Of a DNA stretch of 5,895 bases, positions 1 to 5,895 are shown piece after piece (the first letter of the stretch is position 1; the number at the start of each line of letters is the position of its first letter). The stretch covers positions 1 to 5,895 of the forward strand of contig SLIH01000211.1 in assembly GCA_007135745.1 (NCBI GenBank), read 5' to 3'. The translations under genes were made by a program, and so were the position numbers. The stretch is from Halomonas sp. GTDB taxonomy: Bacteria; Pseudomonadota; Gammaproteobacteria; Pseudomonadales; Oleiphilaceae. The notes below the pieces were generated by a model. The model saw nothing but the letters and a program-made list of their open reading frames with translations, made no database searches and was not told the origin of the DNA.

Positions 1-6
1 AAGTCA

Positions 7-59
7 GTATCAACATATCTGACCAGCGTATCAATACCATATTGTGATGGTCAGGTATT
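7..59. promoter_or_regulatory. Repeat-rich leader upstream of the GntR-type regulator gene; candidate operator or upstream terminator
   Basis: Several short repeats are packed together here. GTATCAA occurs at 7-13 and 28-34, exactly 21 bases (about two helical turns) apart. CTGACCA (19-25) is the exact inverse of TGGTCAG (48-54). AATACC (33-38) is the inverse of GGTATT (54-59). ACCAT (36-40) is the inverse of ATGGT (47-51). GTATCAATAC (28-37) is itself a small palindrome with a GT-N6-AC outline, loosely like the GT...AC half-sites GntR regulators bind. GntR proteins often bind their own promoter, so an operator is plausible. The AATACC/GGTATT stem runs straight into a T-run (58-63), so a weak intrinsic terminator of a gene to the left is the alternative. 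No convincing -35/-10 pair was found. Confidence 0.3.
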
Positions 60-149
60 TTTTCAACCGTGACCATGCCCCTTGCATTCCCGCCTGTTTG
101 TGCCACGATTGTCACCCTGCGTGCCCTGAACTTCACGACACAGAACCCG

Positions 150-830
150 ATGCAGCCGTTCAAACCCCGAGAAACACTCAGTGAACAGGTCGCCCAGCAC
201 CTGGAGAACATGATTGCCTTCGAACAGCTCAAATCCGGCGAGCGGGTTCACGAAGCCAACATGGCCCGGCAGCTGGATGTCAGTCATGGGTCGGTACGCG
301 AGGCACTCCTGGTACTGGAAAAGCGCCACCTTGTGCGCAACATTCCCCGCAAGGGCGCCTTCGTCACCAAATTGGACGAAAATTTCGTGCGCAGCCTCTA
401 CGAGGCCATGATCGTTTTCCTCACCCACACCAGCCGAAAACTTGTGCGCCAGTGGCAGCCCAGAGACATGGAACGCCTGGAAGCACTGTACGATCAGATG
501 AACGAGTACTATCGCAACGGACAGCTGATGGCATTTCTCGACACCGGCATCGAATACACCCAGGCCTCTCTGGCCTATGCGGACAACTACTTCATCACCG
601 CCGCCATTAACGACCTCTGGCCTTCCGCCAAGCGCTGCGCTTTTGTTGCCCTGCGACAGGGCAATCAGGTTCTCGTGGATAACCTGGAACACATGCGCGA
701 ATCACTGGATCGTCTGCACGAGCGCGACGAGGAAGGTCTGATCCGCACGGTCGAGAATTACGCCCAACAACAGTGTGAACAGGTCATAGCCTGCCTGGAG
801 CAACGCCAGCAGTCCGCAGACGAGGCCTGA
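150..830 (+). CDS. GntR-family transcriptional regulator, FCD (FadR-like) subfamily
   Basis: Predicted cytoplasmic DNA-binding regulator of 226 residues, the usual size for FCD-type GntR proteins. Residues about 8-75 form the winged-helix domain: TLSEQVAQHLENMI, then a helix-turn-helix with MARQLDVSHGSVREAL, then LEKRHLVRNIPRKGAFV as the wing. Residues about 80-215 are an all-helical FCD-like effector domain with the typical ADNYFITAAINDLW stretch. In the family this domain often holds a metal ion through conserved His residues. Here the usual FH position reads YT (136-137) and the last conserved His appears to be Gln or Tyr (about 204-208), although the His of the EHM stretch (181) remains. 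Ligand binding may therefore be atypical. The reading frame is open back to a GTG at 69 and an ATG at 75. The ATG at 150 is preferred because family homology begins there, but no start has a good ribosome site. It leads a tight operon with surface-glycan genes, which it may regulate along with itself. Confidence 0.88.
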   Translation: MQPFKPRETLSEQVAQHLENMIAFEQLKSGERVHEANMARQLDVSHGSVREALLVLEKRHLVRNIPRKGAFVTKLDENFVRSLYEAMIVFLTHTSRKLVRQWQPRDMERLEALYDQMNEYYRNGQLMAFLDTGIEYTQASLAYADNYFITAAINDLWPSAKRCAFVALRQGNQVLVDNLEHMRESLDRLHERDEEGLIRTVENYAQQQCEQVIACLEQRQQSADEA

Positions 831-832
831 TA

Positions 833-1225
833 ATGACACGGCCTCTAACCCGGCTTTCATCCAGAAGCCCCTTGACCACCCGAACCCTGAGTGAGGGGTC
901 CAGATACATCGTGACTTTCTGCATACTGCTGCTGCTAGGCGGCTGTGCTGCGGTGTTTGATCATGCCCCCACACTGCCGGAAAAAGAAGATCCACCCGAA
1001 TGCACCTGGGAAATCATCCGGGGCGTTGCTGTGCTTACCGCAACGGATGGCGAGAAGCAGCTCTTTACCTTTCATCCCGGAGGTATAGAGATCATCAAAG
1101 AGGCATCCTCGTCATCGGAAAGTGCCTCCATTGACGACGAATTCAAGGCCTTGCTGAGGACGCCAACCTCTGGCCCCTGTCAGGATCCTGAGCTTGAACT
1201 GGTTGATCCCGTAGGTAGTGACTAG
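833..1225 (+). CDS. Small putative outer-membrane lipoprotein of unknown function
   Basis: A 130-residue protein I cannot assign to a known family. It has a hydrophobic stretch (about 26-37) ending in the lipobox LLGGC with the candidate lipidated Cys at 38, and Ala at +2, which would favour outer-membrane sorting by Lol. The n-region before it is long (about 25 residues) and rich in Arg, Ser and Thr. The mature part is small and acidic, with two further Cys (57 and 116) that could form a disulfide, a Ser-rich patch (SSSSESAS, 92-99) and an acidic tail. GAGG at 822-825 lies 7 bases before the ATG and supports this start. A GTG at 911 would leave too short a signal with no positive charge. It begins 2 bases after the regulator's stop and ends directly against the ligase start, so it is probably co-expressed with both. 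A role in the envelope near the ligase is inference only. Confidence 0.72.
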   Translation: MTRPLTRLSSRSPLTTRTLSEGSRYIVTFCILLLLGGCAAVFDHAPTLPEKEDPPECTWEIIRGVAVLTATDGEKQLFTFHPGGIEIIKEASSSSESASIDDEFKALLRTPTSGPCQDPELELVDPVGSD

Positions 1226-2572
1226 ATGAAACTCGAGGAAATCTACACTCGCCCGGAAACCCGCTTACTGCGCAACGCCCATAACACCATCAATGCAATG
1301 GGCGCTGTCGGTATCTTTATCCTTCTTCTGGGGGTTGGTTTTTCCAAGGCGGCTCAGAATATCGGCATGGGATTGGCCCTGCTTGCGCTGCTGTCAGCTC
1401 TGACACTACCAGGACACCCCCTGCGCGGCATTCTCAAACGAGAGCCGCTTGCCTGGATGACCGGACTCTGGATTCTATATCTCGTCCTGCTCGCTCACTT
1501 CACGGCGCAGCTGACGCCGGATATCGCCGCAGATCAATACGATGGCGCCTGGAAGCTCTCGCGACTGTTTCTGGTGTTGCTGGTTGGCTTCTGGGTCGGC
1601 AGGTCCTTCAGTAACCCCGTTATTCCGGCCATGATTGTGTTGTCCAGCTTTTTTATTGGCGCACTGATTTTCCACCATGACCAGGACTGGCCGGTTTTCG
1701 GAGTAACGCAGCGCCGGCTCGATTTCTGGGAAAATCCCCAGTTCTATGGCCTGCTCAGTGGAACAATACTGCTCGGAACCATGCTTTTAACCCGAGATAT
1801 TGTGGGCCATTGGCGCCACTGGAGTTTTGGTCCACGACTGCTTTTCTGGATGGCGCTGCTGGCGCTGAGTCTCAACGCCTTTCTGATCTCCGAGGCCCGG
1901 GGATCCATGGCTGGCCTTCTGGTTGCCGTACTGGTCGCTGGCGCCCTGCTGCTGGCACGCTTTCACAAAGGGCATTACTTTACACGGACTCACGCCATCG
2001 TCACCGGGGTGGGCGTGGTGCTGCTGGCGGGCACTCTGTGGATGGCTTACGACCGAGCGGAAGAGCGCTTCAGCCGTGACCTGGAAACCCTTCAACAGGC
2101 GTTCAGTTCCGATGAGGACATCCGCCCCACCAATATGGGCATCCGTCTGGTTCAGTGGCAGACCGCAGTTCCGCTCTGGCGGGAACGTCCGATCTTCGGA
2201 TGGGGGCCTGGTTCCGGAGAGCACCTCCACGAGCAGGCCGCATTACCCAATCGTTATCGCAGCGCCGGCAACCACTTCCATAATACCCATCTGGATCTGG
2301 CACTCTGGACCGGGGGCGTGGGTCTTGTCCTTTTTCTGATCACACTGGGCACATGGGCCGTCTCGCTATGGCAAACCTTCCTGGCCGGTGGAGCCGCCGG
2401 GCGAATCATGCTTTTTGGCTGGTGCAGCGCCATCATGTTCCTGGTGGCCGGACTAACCCAGACCTTTATAACCTCCCAGGTCAGCTGGTTCTTCCTGGGG
2501 GCGTTTCTGGGACCCCCCTGGGGTATCGCCCTGGCCAGGCGCGTTGCACGGGAGAGCAGAGATGGCGCCTGA
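1226..2572 (+). CDS. O-antigen ligase / Wzy-family polytopic membrane protein (WaaL-like)
   Basis: Predicted inner-membrane protein of 448 residues with about 12 hydrophobic segments (roughly 22-60, 76-92, 110-150, 173-189, 202-244, 255-275, then 356-435). A large hydrophilic loop spans about 277-355 and should face the periplasm. It matches the Wzy_C/O-antigen ligase pattern: an Arg in SEARGSMAGL (225) at the start of a membrane segment, then in the loop GIRLVQWQTAVPLW, RPIFGWGPGS, and the NHFHNTHLD motif with His350 and His352. In WaaL enzymes a loop His and conserved Arg residues move the glycan from undecaprenyl diphosphate onto lipid A-core. Polymerases (Wzy) and other ligases share this fold, so the exact acceptor is not certain. 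The start codon follows the lipoprotein's stop with no gap (TAGATG) and only a weak AGGT precedes it, which points to translational coupling. It overlaps the next gene by 11 bases. Confidence 0.86.
   Translation: MKLEEIYTRPETRLLRNAHNTINAMGAVGIFILLLGVGFSKAAQNIGMGLALLALLSALTLPGHPLRGILKREPLAWMTGLWILYLVLLAHFTAQLTPDIAADQYDGAWKLSRLFLVLLVGFWVGRSFSNPVIPAMIVLSSFFIGALIFHHDQDWPVFGVTQRRLDFWENPQFYGLLSGTILLGTMLLTRDIVGHWRHWSFGPRLLFWMALLALSLNAFLISEARGSMAGLLVAVLVAGALLLARFHKGHYFTRTHAIVTGVGVVLLAGTLWMAYDRAEERFSRDLETLQQAFSSDEDIRPTNMGIRLVQWQTAVPLWRERPIFGWGPGSGEHLHEQAALPNRYRSAGNHFHNTHLDLALWTGGVGLVLFLITLGTWAVSLWQTFLAGGAAGRIMLFGWCSAIMFLVAGLTQTFITSQVSWFFLGAFLGPPWGIALARRVARESRDGA
2550..2556 (+). promoter_or_regulatory. 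Ribosome binding site that fixes the start of the GT-B gene
   Basis: GGGAGAG lies 5 bases before the ATG at 2562, inside the last codons of the ligase gene. The open frame reaches back to a TTG at 2544, but this site would fall inside that longer version, so the ATG at 2562 is preferred. Confidence 0.6.
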
Positions 2573-3665
2573 CCACCCACCGCGCATTCTGTTCATTCCC
2601 GTGAGCAGCCCAACCGGCGCCGGTGAATATTACCGCTGCCTGACACTTGGCCAGGCCTGCCTGGACCGCCATCCAGACTGGTCCCTGCATATCTGCGTGG
2701 ACCGGAACGCCCGGGTCGAACGCCCCAAAACCATGCAATGCCATGAGCTGGACGGCTCCCCCACCCGGGATGTGGCCGGCACACAGCGACTGATCCGCGC
2801 GTTGCGCCCGGACCTGATCCTTTTTGACAGCACCCTGCGTCAATCACTGCTGCGGGAAGCTCAAGCCTGCAACGCGCGCACGATTTTCATCAGTTCACGC
2901 CCCAACCGTCGACGACTGGGCTTCGGCCTGCGCAAACTGCGTTGGCTCGACGGTCATTGGCTGATCGCCCCGCCCAGTGACCAGAAGCTGGGACCTTGGG
3001 AGCGCACCAAGCTGCGTCTGTTTCCTCATCGACAGGTGGAATTTTTCTCCACACTACTGCCTGAACCTGATCCGGAAAGGCGTCAACGACTGCTGGCCGA
3101 TACGGAACTGCCTTCTGAGGATTACATTCTGGTGGTCCCCGGTGGCGGTGGCGGGAAGGTCGCAGGTCACCCCGTTGCCGAAATCTTCCAGCAGGCGGCG
3201 ATCCGGATTCACCGTCAGGCTGGAACGCCCGTTCTTTTCATTGCCGGACCACTGAGTGACATAACGCTTGAGCAAACCCCCGGCCTGGTGCAATGGCGGT
3301 CAGTGGCTCCGGAAGTCCTCTCCGATCTGATTTCCGGCGCGAAACTGGTTGTTAGCGGTGGCGGCAGCATCGTACAGCAGACGCTTGCCCTTGCCCGCCC
3401 ATGCCTGGCCGTTCAGGCGGCCGGCCAGGATCAGCGGGAACGGCTGAATGCCCTCAGCGAGCAGGGAGTGATAGCAACCTGTGCCCCGGAGCCGGACCTT
3501 ATGGCCAGCACGGCTGTCGGGCTCCTGGCGGGTCCGAAAAGGGATCAGTTGATCTCCAACGGTCTCGGGGCAGGGTTTGGGAACGACATGGGCAAGGCCA
3601 TGACAGCACTTGATCGACTTGTCAGAGGCCAGAAGCAAGCCGACGCAACAGACGGCGGGCCTTGA
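2562..3665 (+). CDS. GT-B fold protein of the MurG/PseG type (glycosyltransferase or nucleotide-sugar hydrolase)
   Basis: A soluble, probably membrane-associated protein of 367 residues with two Rossmann-like halves. The N-terminal half opens with RILFIPVSSPTGAGEYYRCL, which resembles the glycine loop of MurG and PseG (GxGHxxRxL in PseG). The C-terminal half has YILVVPGGGGGKVAGH (188-203), VLFIAGP (224-230), then VVSGGGSIVQQTLALARP (263-280) and AAGQDQRERLNALSEQGVI (286-304), the typical nucleotide-sugar-binding end of these families. The position usually held by catalytic His in the N-terminal loop is Glu22 here, while the following Arg (25) is kept. It could transfer a sugar, hydrolyse a nucleotide sugar, or use a changed mechanism. 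It shares 11 bases with the ligase gene, so the two are likely coupled. Its last 44 bases overlap the end of the opposing kinase gene. Family-level assignment is fairly secure; substrate is unknown. Confidence 0.7.
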   Translation: MAPDHPPRILFIPVSSPTGAGEYYRCLTLGQACLDRHPDWSLHICVDRNARVERPKTMQCHELDGSPTRDVAGTQRLIRALRPDLILFDSTLRQSLLREAQACNARTIFISSRPNRRRLGFGLRKLRWLDGHWLIAPPSDQKLGPWERTKLRLFPHRQVEFFSTLLPEPDPERRQRLLADTELPSEDYILVVPGGGGGKVAGHPVAEIFQQAAIRIHRQAGTPVLFIAGPLSDITLEQTPGLVQWRSVAPEVLSDLISGAKLVVSGGGSIVQQTLALARPCLAVQAAGQDQRERLNALSEQGVIATCAPEPDLMASTAVGLLAGPKRDQLISNGLGAGFGNDMGKAMTALDRLVRGQKQADATDGGP

Positions 3666-4494
3666 ACAGGCGGCGCTTTTCAATGGCTTTCAGCATGCGC
3701 CGCAGGAGTCTGAACCTGTCCCAGGCAGCACGGTACTCGAAGAGCCGGGGGTAAGGACAGTCGGTCGCGAACGAGGAAACATAGGATTCGATGCAGGCGT
3801 CATGACGGGGGCCGCAGAGTGCTTCTCCGCTGTTCCAGACATCCCATTCCAACCCGCTGCCGATCGAGATCACTTCGTTATCAATGATCACCGGCCCCCG
3901 ATCGGAAAGAACCACATTCGCCGGCGTTAGATCAGGGTGCAGAACAGCCGGTTCAGCGGGCTCGGGAAGGTGCTCCCAGAGTGCGGCGAGGATGGACTCC
4001 ACCCGGGATTCCGAAGTGATCTCTGGCCCCAATCGCCGAAAGCGGCGGGCCAGCGTTTCCATATGGACATAGCCGGCATTACTGCCTGGCGGAACAGGCG
4101 TGCGATACAGCGCCGTCTGACACTGCAGCAAAACCTCCCGCTGCCTGGCTTTTGGCTCTTTCCTGCACGAGGGCCCTTCGACCCAATCCGCAATCAATAC
4201 AGCGCCATCTCGGGCCACCAGGCCAGGCACCGGCCCGCCAGCGTGTTTAACCGCGGACAAAGCCTCTTCAGCCAATTCGGCCCGTCGCACGGATTCGCAC
4301 TCGGCGACTTTGTACCGCCCTGCCGGTGTTTCAACGAACAGTGACAGCAGCCCGTGGTAATTAAGAATTTCCGCCCGCTCCAGTGCCTCACCCAGGTGTA
4401 CCGCAAGGACATCGCGAACGGACCTGCCATCGGAAAAGACCGCATCCTGAGGTAACTGTTCTGGTGTGCGGCGGCGCTTCAGAGCCCATCGCAT
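3622..4494 (-). CDS. APH-like small-molecule/sugar kinase (protein-kinase-like fold)
   Basis: Predicted 290-residue cytoplasmic phosphotransferase of the aminoglycoside phosphotransferase / LPS-kinase superfamily. Visible elements in order are: a candidate ATP-binding Lys62 (RYKVAECES), a downstream Glu-rich helix (73-77), a hinge-like ADWVEGPS (102-109), the catalytic Brenner-type loop HPDLTPANVVL (His186, Asp188, Asn193), and IDNEV with the metal-binding Asp205. All expected catalytic residues are present, so it looks active. The C-terminal ~35 residues are strongly basic (RRMLKAIEKRRLFKARRLLRRL) and may be an amphipathic membrane-binding helix, as expected for an enzyme acting on a lipid-linked glycan. 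Its place after a glycosyltransferase and a sulfotransferase favours phosphorylation of a surface sugar, such as an LPS core residue, over antibiotic resistance. That role is inference. It starts 21 bases after the sulfotransferase stop and its 3' end overlaps the converging GT-B gene. Confidence 0.75.
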   Translation of the reverse strand: MRWALKRRRTPEQLPQDAVFSDGRSVRDVLAVHLGEALERAEILNYHGLLSLFVETPAGRYKVAECESVRRAELAEEALSAVKHAGGPVPGLVARDGAVLIADWVEGPSCRKEPKARQREVLLQCQTALYRTPVPPGSNAGYVHMETLARRFRRLGPEITSESRVESILAALWEHLPEPAEPAVLHPDLTPANVVLSDRGPVIIDNEVISIGSGLEWDVWNSGEALCGPRHDACIESYVSSFATDCPYPRLFEYRAAWDRFRLLRRMLKAIEKRRLFKARRLLRRLASGL

Positions 4495-4499
4495 GGCAG

Positions 4500-4506
4500 A
4501 ACCTCC
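4500..4506 (-). promoter_or_regulatory. Strong ribosome binding site of the kinase gene
   Basis: Read on the minus strand this is GGAGGTT, 5 bases before the ATG at 4494. It is the best Shine-Dalgarno match in the window and settles the kinase start. It lies in the short gap after the sulfotransferase stop. Confidence 0.75.
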
Positions 4507-4515
4507 GCTTTTATG

Positions 4516-5340
4516 TCAGCGACTTTCGACACCGTTGTAACCTGCCTGGCGAAGGTTTTCGTGATAGGAACGCCGGCCCAGATAAGCTGCTGCTTTCTGC
4601 TCGAACGGTGACAGACGTTCGCGCCAGGTTTCATCCAGCTGGATATTGGAGCTCTTATCCCTGCGCTGGCGGTTACCGCCAAGAATGTGGGTCTCCTGCT
4701 CACCGAATGTGCTGACCTGCTGCTCTTCAAACTCAAGTCCAGCGGCCTCCATAATCCGTGCCAGCTCGCCCCTCGGATCCCGACAGAGCTGTTCGTAGGA
4801 CAGATGCAGAACCGGGCTGCCGGCCGGCTCCATACTCCGCACCCGGCGTCCCCGGAGATTGTAGTTCCATAAGGAACGCAGAAGCCCGATACCCTTTCGT
4901 TTATTCGACGAAGCCTGTGCCCGGGGATCCTTGAAGATATGGACCGGTATCAGCTCGACCCCCGGAACCTGCTCAAGCTTGGTGAAATAGGTGCGCCGCC
5001 TTGAGGTGTCCACTATGACGTCCGCTCCGGAAGCCTCCAGAACGGATTCAAAATACTTCCTGAGTTTGTCCCGATCCAGCCGCTGCTGGTCCTCATAACC
5101 AAAGTTGAGCTCGGCAAGACTCAGCCCGCGGCGCTGAAGCGCCCGCTCCACACGCGACCAGTATTCGCATTGCTGCGGCGATTCCGCGCCACAGGTACAA
5201 CTTTTCCTGCCGGCGACAAAAAGAGGAATGTTTTTGGTTCCACCCGTGGCGATCACCCGGGAGTGAGCGTTAAGGAGCCGCCCCAGCAGCGTGGTTCCAC
5301 TATGGCCAAGCCCAAGAAGGTAGATGATTCGGATGGTCAT
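4516..5340 (-). CDS. PAPS-dependent sulfotransferase
   Basis: Predicted 274-residue sulfotransferase that would move sulfate from PAPS to a hydroxyl of a carbohydrate or other acceptor. The 5'-phosphosulfate-binding loop is at the N-terminus: YLLGLGHSGTTLLGRLL (7-23), a P-loop-like GHSGTT. The 3'-phosphate-binding region is HIFKDPRAQASSNKR (134-148), with Arg140 and Ser144/145. VIVDTSRRR (108-116) and GNRQRRDKSSNIQLDETWRE (222-241) fit the acceptor side and the C-terminal PAPS-contacting loop. A Cys cluster, CTCGAESPQQC (48-58) followed by EYW, resembles the C-x-C-G...C-x-x-W pattern of a group of bacterial sulfotransferases and may be structural. No signal peptide is visible, so it should act in the cytoplasm on precursors. 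A GAGG (5346-5349) precedes the ATG by 5 bases and lies against the stop of the glycosyltransferase, 7 bases away. The neighbours suggest sulfation of a surface glycan. Confidence 0.85.
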   Translation of the reverse strand: MTIRIIYLLGLGHSGTTLLGRLLNAHSRVIATGGTKNIPLFVAGRKSCTCGAESPQQCEYWSRVERALQRRGLSLAELNFGYEDQQRLDRDKLRKYFESVLEASGADVIVDTSRRRTYFTKLEQVPGVELIPVHIFKDPRAQASSNKRKGIGLLRSLWNYNLRGRRVRSMEPAGSPVLHLSYEQLCRDPRGELARIMEAAGLEFEEQQVSTFGEQETHILGGNRQRRDKSSNIQLDETWRERLSPFEQKAAAYLGRRSYHENLRQAGYNGVESR

Positions 5341-5347
5341 ACCGCCC

Positions 5348-5895
5348 TCAGGTCCTCAACAGTTTGATGCCGTAAGTTATAAGGCGGGGATTGAAAAGCC
5401 AGAGCCGTGCCGCCTCAATGTATTTTTTCTTCGCCTGCGCTTTATCGCCCGCCCTGGCAAGCACTTCGGCATAACGTAAAAGATAGATTGAGTGGGTTCT
5501 GGGCCTTTGGCTCAATTCCGCATGCAGCTTTCGGTATATCCCCTCGAAACCCAGCACGAAATTACGAGGATTGGATGTCAATCGCTCGGATGCATCGGCT
5601 CTCTTATTGGAAAGCGGTTCACTGATATAGCGGAACTGATAGCGGCGTGCAATGCGCAGGTACAGGTCATAATCCTCACGCGCCGGGAGGTCAGAATCAA
5701 ACAAGCCGACCTCATCCAGGACCTGCCGCCGGCACATAATGGTAGAGAGTTTGGGAGCACGGCCACCGGTCTTGTTGAGCAGCCGCTCAAAAATCCAGCC
5801 TTCCATTTTTGGGCGCGCTTCCCGGACCGACCCATCCGGTTTCCAGTCATAAAAACCGGTATGGATTACGCCCACATCGGCATCACTCTGTTCGA
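5348..5895 (-). CDS. GT2-family glycosyltransferase, C-terminal part (cut by window edge)
   Basis: The reading frame is open to the right edge, so only the last 181 residues are seen and the true start lies outside. A GTG at 5875 is internal, not a start: the residues before it (EQSDAD) join smoothly to VGVIHTGFYDW. The visible part matches the second half of a GT-A fold family 2 transferase: GVIHTGFYDWKPDG, a loop KMEGWIFERLLN, then KLSTIMCRRQVLDEVGLFDSDL and REDYDLYLRIARRYQFRYI (72-90). The ED of this last motif is the likely general base region in GT2 enzymes. After the catalytic domain, about residues 110-181 are helical and TPR-like (YLLRYAEVLARAGDKAQAKKKYIEAARL), which may bind a partner. 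The donor-binding DXD lies outside the window. It is the first visible gene of the minus-strand block and probably adds a sugar to the same glycan that the sulfotransferase and kinase modify. Confidence 0.82.
   Translation of the reverse strand, partial: EQSDADVGVIHTGFYDWKPDGSVREARPKMEGWIFERLLNKTGGRAPKLSTIMCRRQVLDEVGLFDSDLPAREDYDLYLRIARRYQFRYISEPLSNKRADASERLTSNPRNFVLGFEGIYRKLHAELSQRPRTHSIYLLRYAEVLARAGDKAQAKKKYIEAARLWLFNPRLITYGIKLLRT

Noticed and set aside
63..692. 209-residue open frame on the minus strand across the regulator gene
   Set aside because: It mirrors the codon pattern of the GntR gene, has no ribosome site or recognisable domain, and the plus-strand protein has clear family motifs.
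1787..2230. 147-residue minus-strand open frame inside the ligase gene
   Set aside because: It is a shadow in high-GC coding DNA; the plus-strand frame has membrane segments and ligase motifs there.
3670..3703. Inverted repeat GCGGCGC / GCGCCGC as a terminator near the convergent ends
   Set aside because: The 20-base loop is long, no T-run follows either arm in a useful place, and the arms coincide with Arg-rich codons of the kinase, so it is probably chance.
3610..3930. Plus-strand frame of 106 residues starting at the end of the GT-B gene
   Set aside because: It runs antisense to the kinase catalytic region, shows no domain, and has no good ribosome site.
3622..4494. Reading the APH-like kinase as an antibiotic-resistance gene
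   Set aside because: The fold is shared by many sugar and lipid kinases, and the surface-glycan neighbours and basic tail fit a glycan substrate better; there is no mobile-element context.
4383..4715. Plus-strand 110-residue frame spanning the kinase start and sulfotransferase end
   Set aside because: It crosses two well-supported genes on the other strand and has no recognisable features.

Overview
This window holds seven protein-coding genes in two converging gene blocks. It looks like part of a cell-surface polysaccharide (LPS or O-antigen) locus of a Gram-negative bacterium. The lipobox protein, the O-antigen-ligase-type membrane protein, moderately high GC, dense packing and Shine-Dalgarno-led starts suggest a gammaproteobacterium, possibly a marine one of the Marinobacter type. 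The genus is a guess from general resemblance, not something the sequence proves.

Plus-strand block (about 150-3665): an FCD-type GntR regulator is followed 2 bases later by a small putative lipoprotein. The next gene, a WaaL/Wzy-family O-antigen ligase, starts directly after the lipoprotein stop codon. Last comes a GT-B protein of the MurG/PseG type, which overlaps the ligase gene by 11 bases. The packing implies one transcript with translational coupling. The first ~70 bases carry several short direct and inverted repeats, which could be the operator of the regulator or the end of an upstream gene.

Minus-strand block (5895 down to 3622, entering from beyond the right edge): the C-terminal part of a GT2 glycosyltransferase is followed after 7 bases by a PAPS-dependent sulfotransferase. 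After a further 21 bases comes an APH-like kinase. The kinase gene and the GT-B gene converge and overlap tail to tail by 44 bases.

Taken together, the genes suggest assembly, decoration and attachment of a surface glycan. The GT2 and GT-B proteins would transfer sugars (or, for the GT-B protein, possibly hydrolyse a nucleotide sugar). The sulfotransferase and kinase would add sulfate and phosphate, and the ligase would join glycan to lipid A-core in the periplasm. The GntR protein may control the plus-strand block. Substrates cannot be read from the sequence. There are no RNA genes, CRISPR arrays, insertion sequences or tRNAs that I can support, and no gene-free stretch longer than 300 bases.
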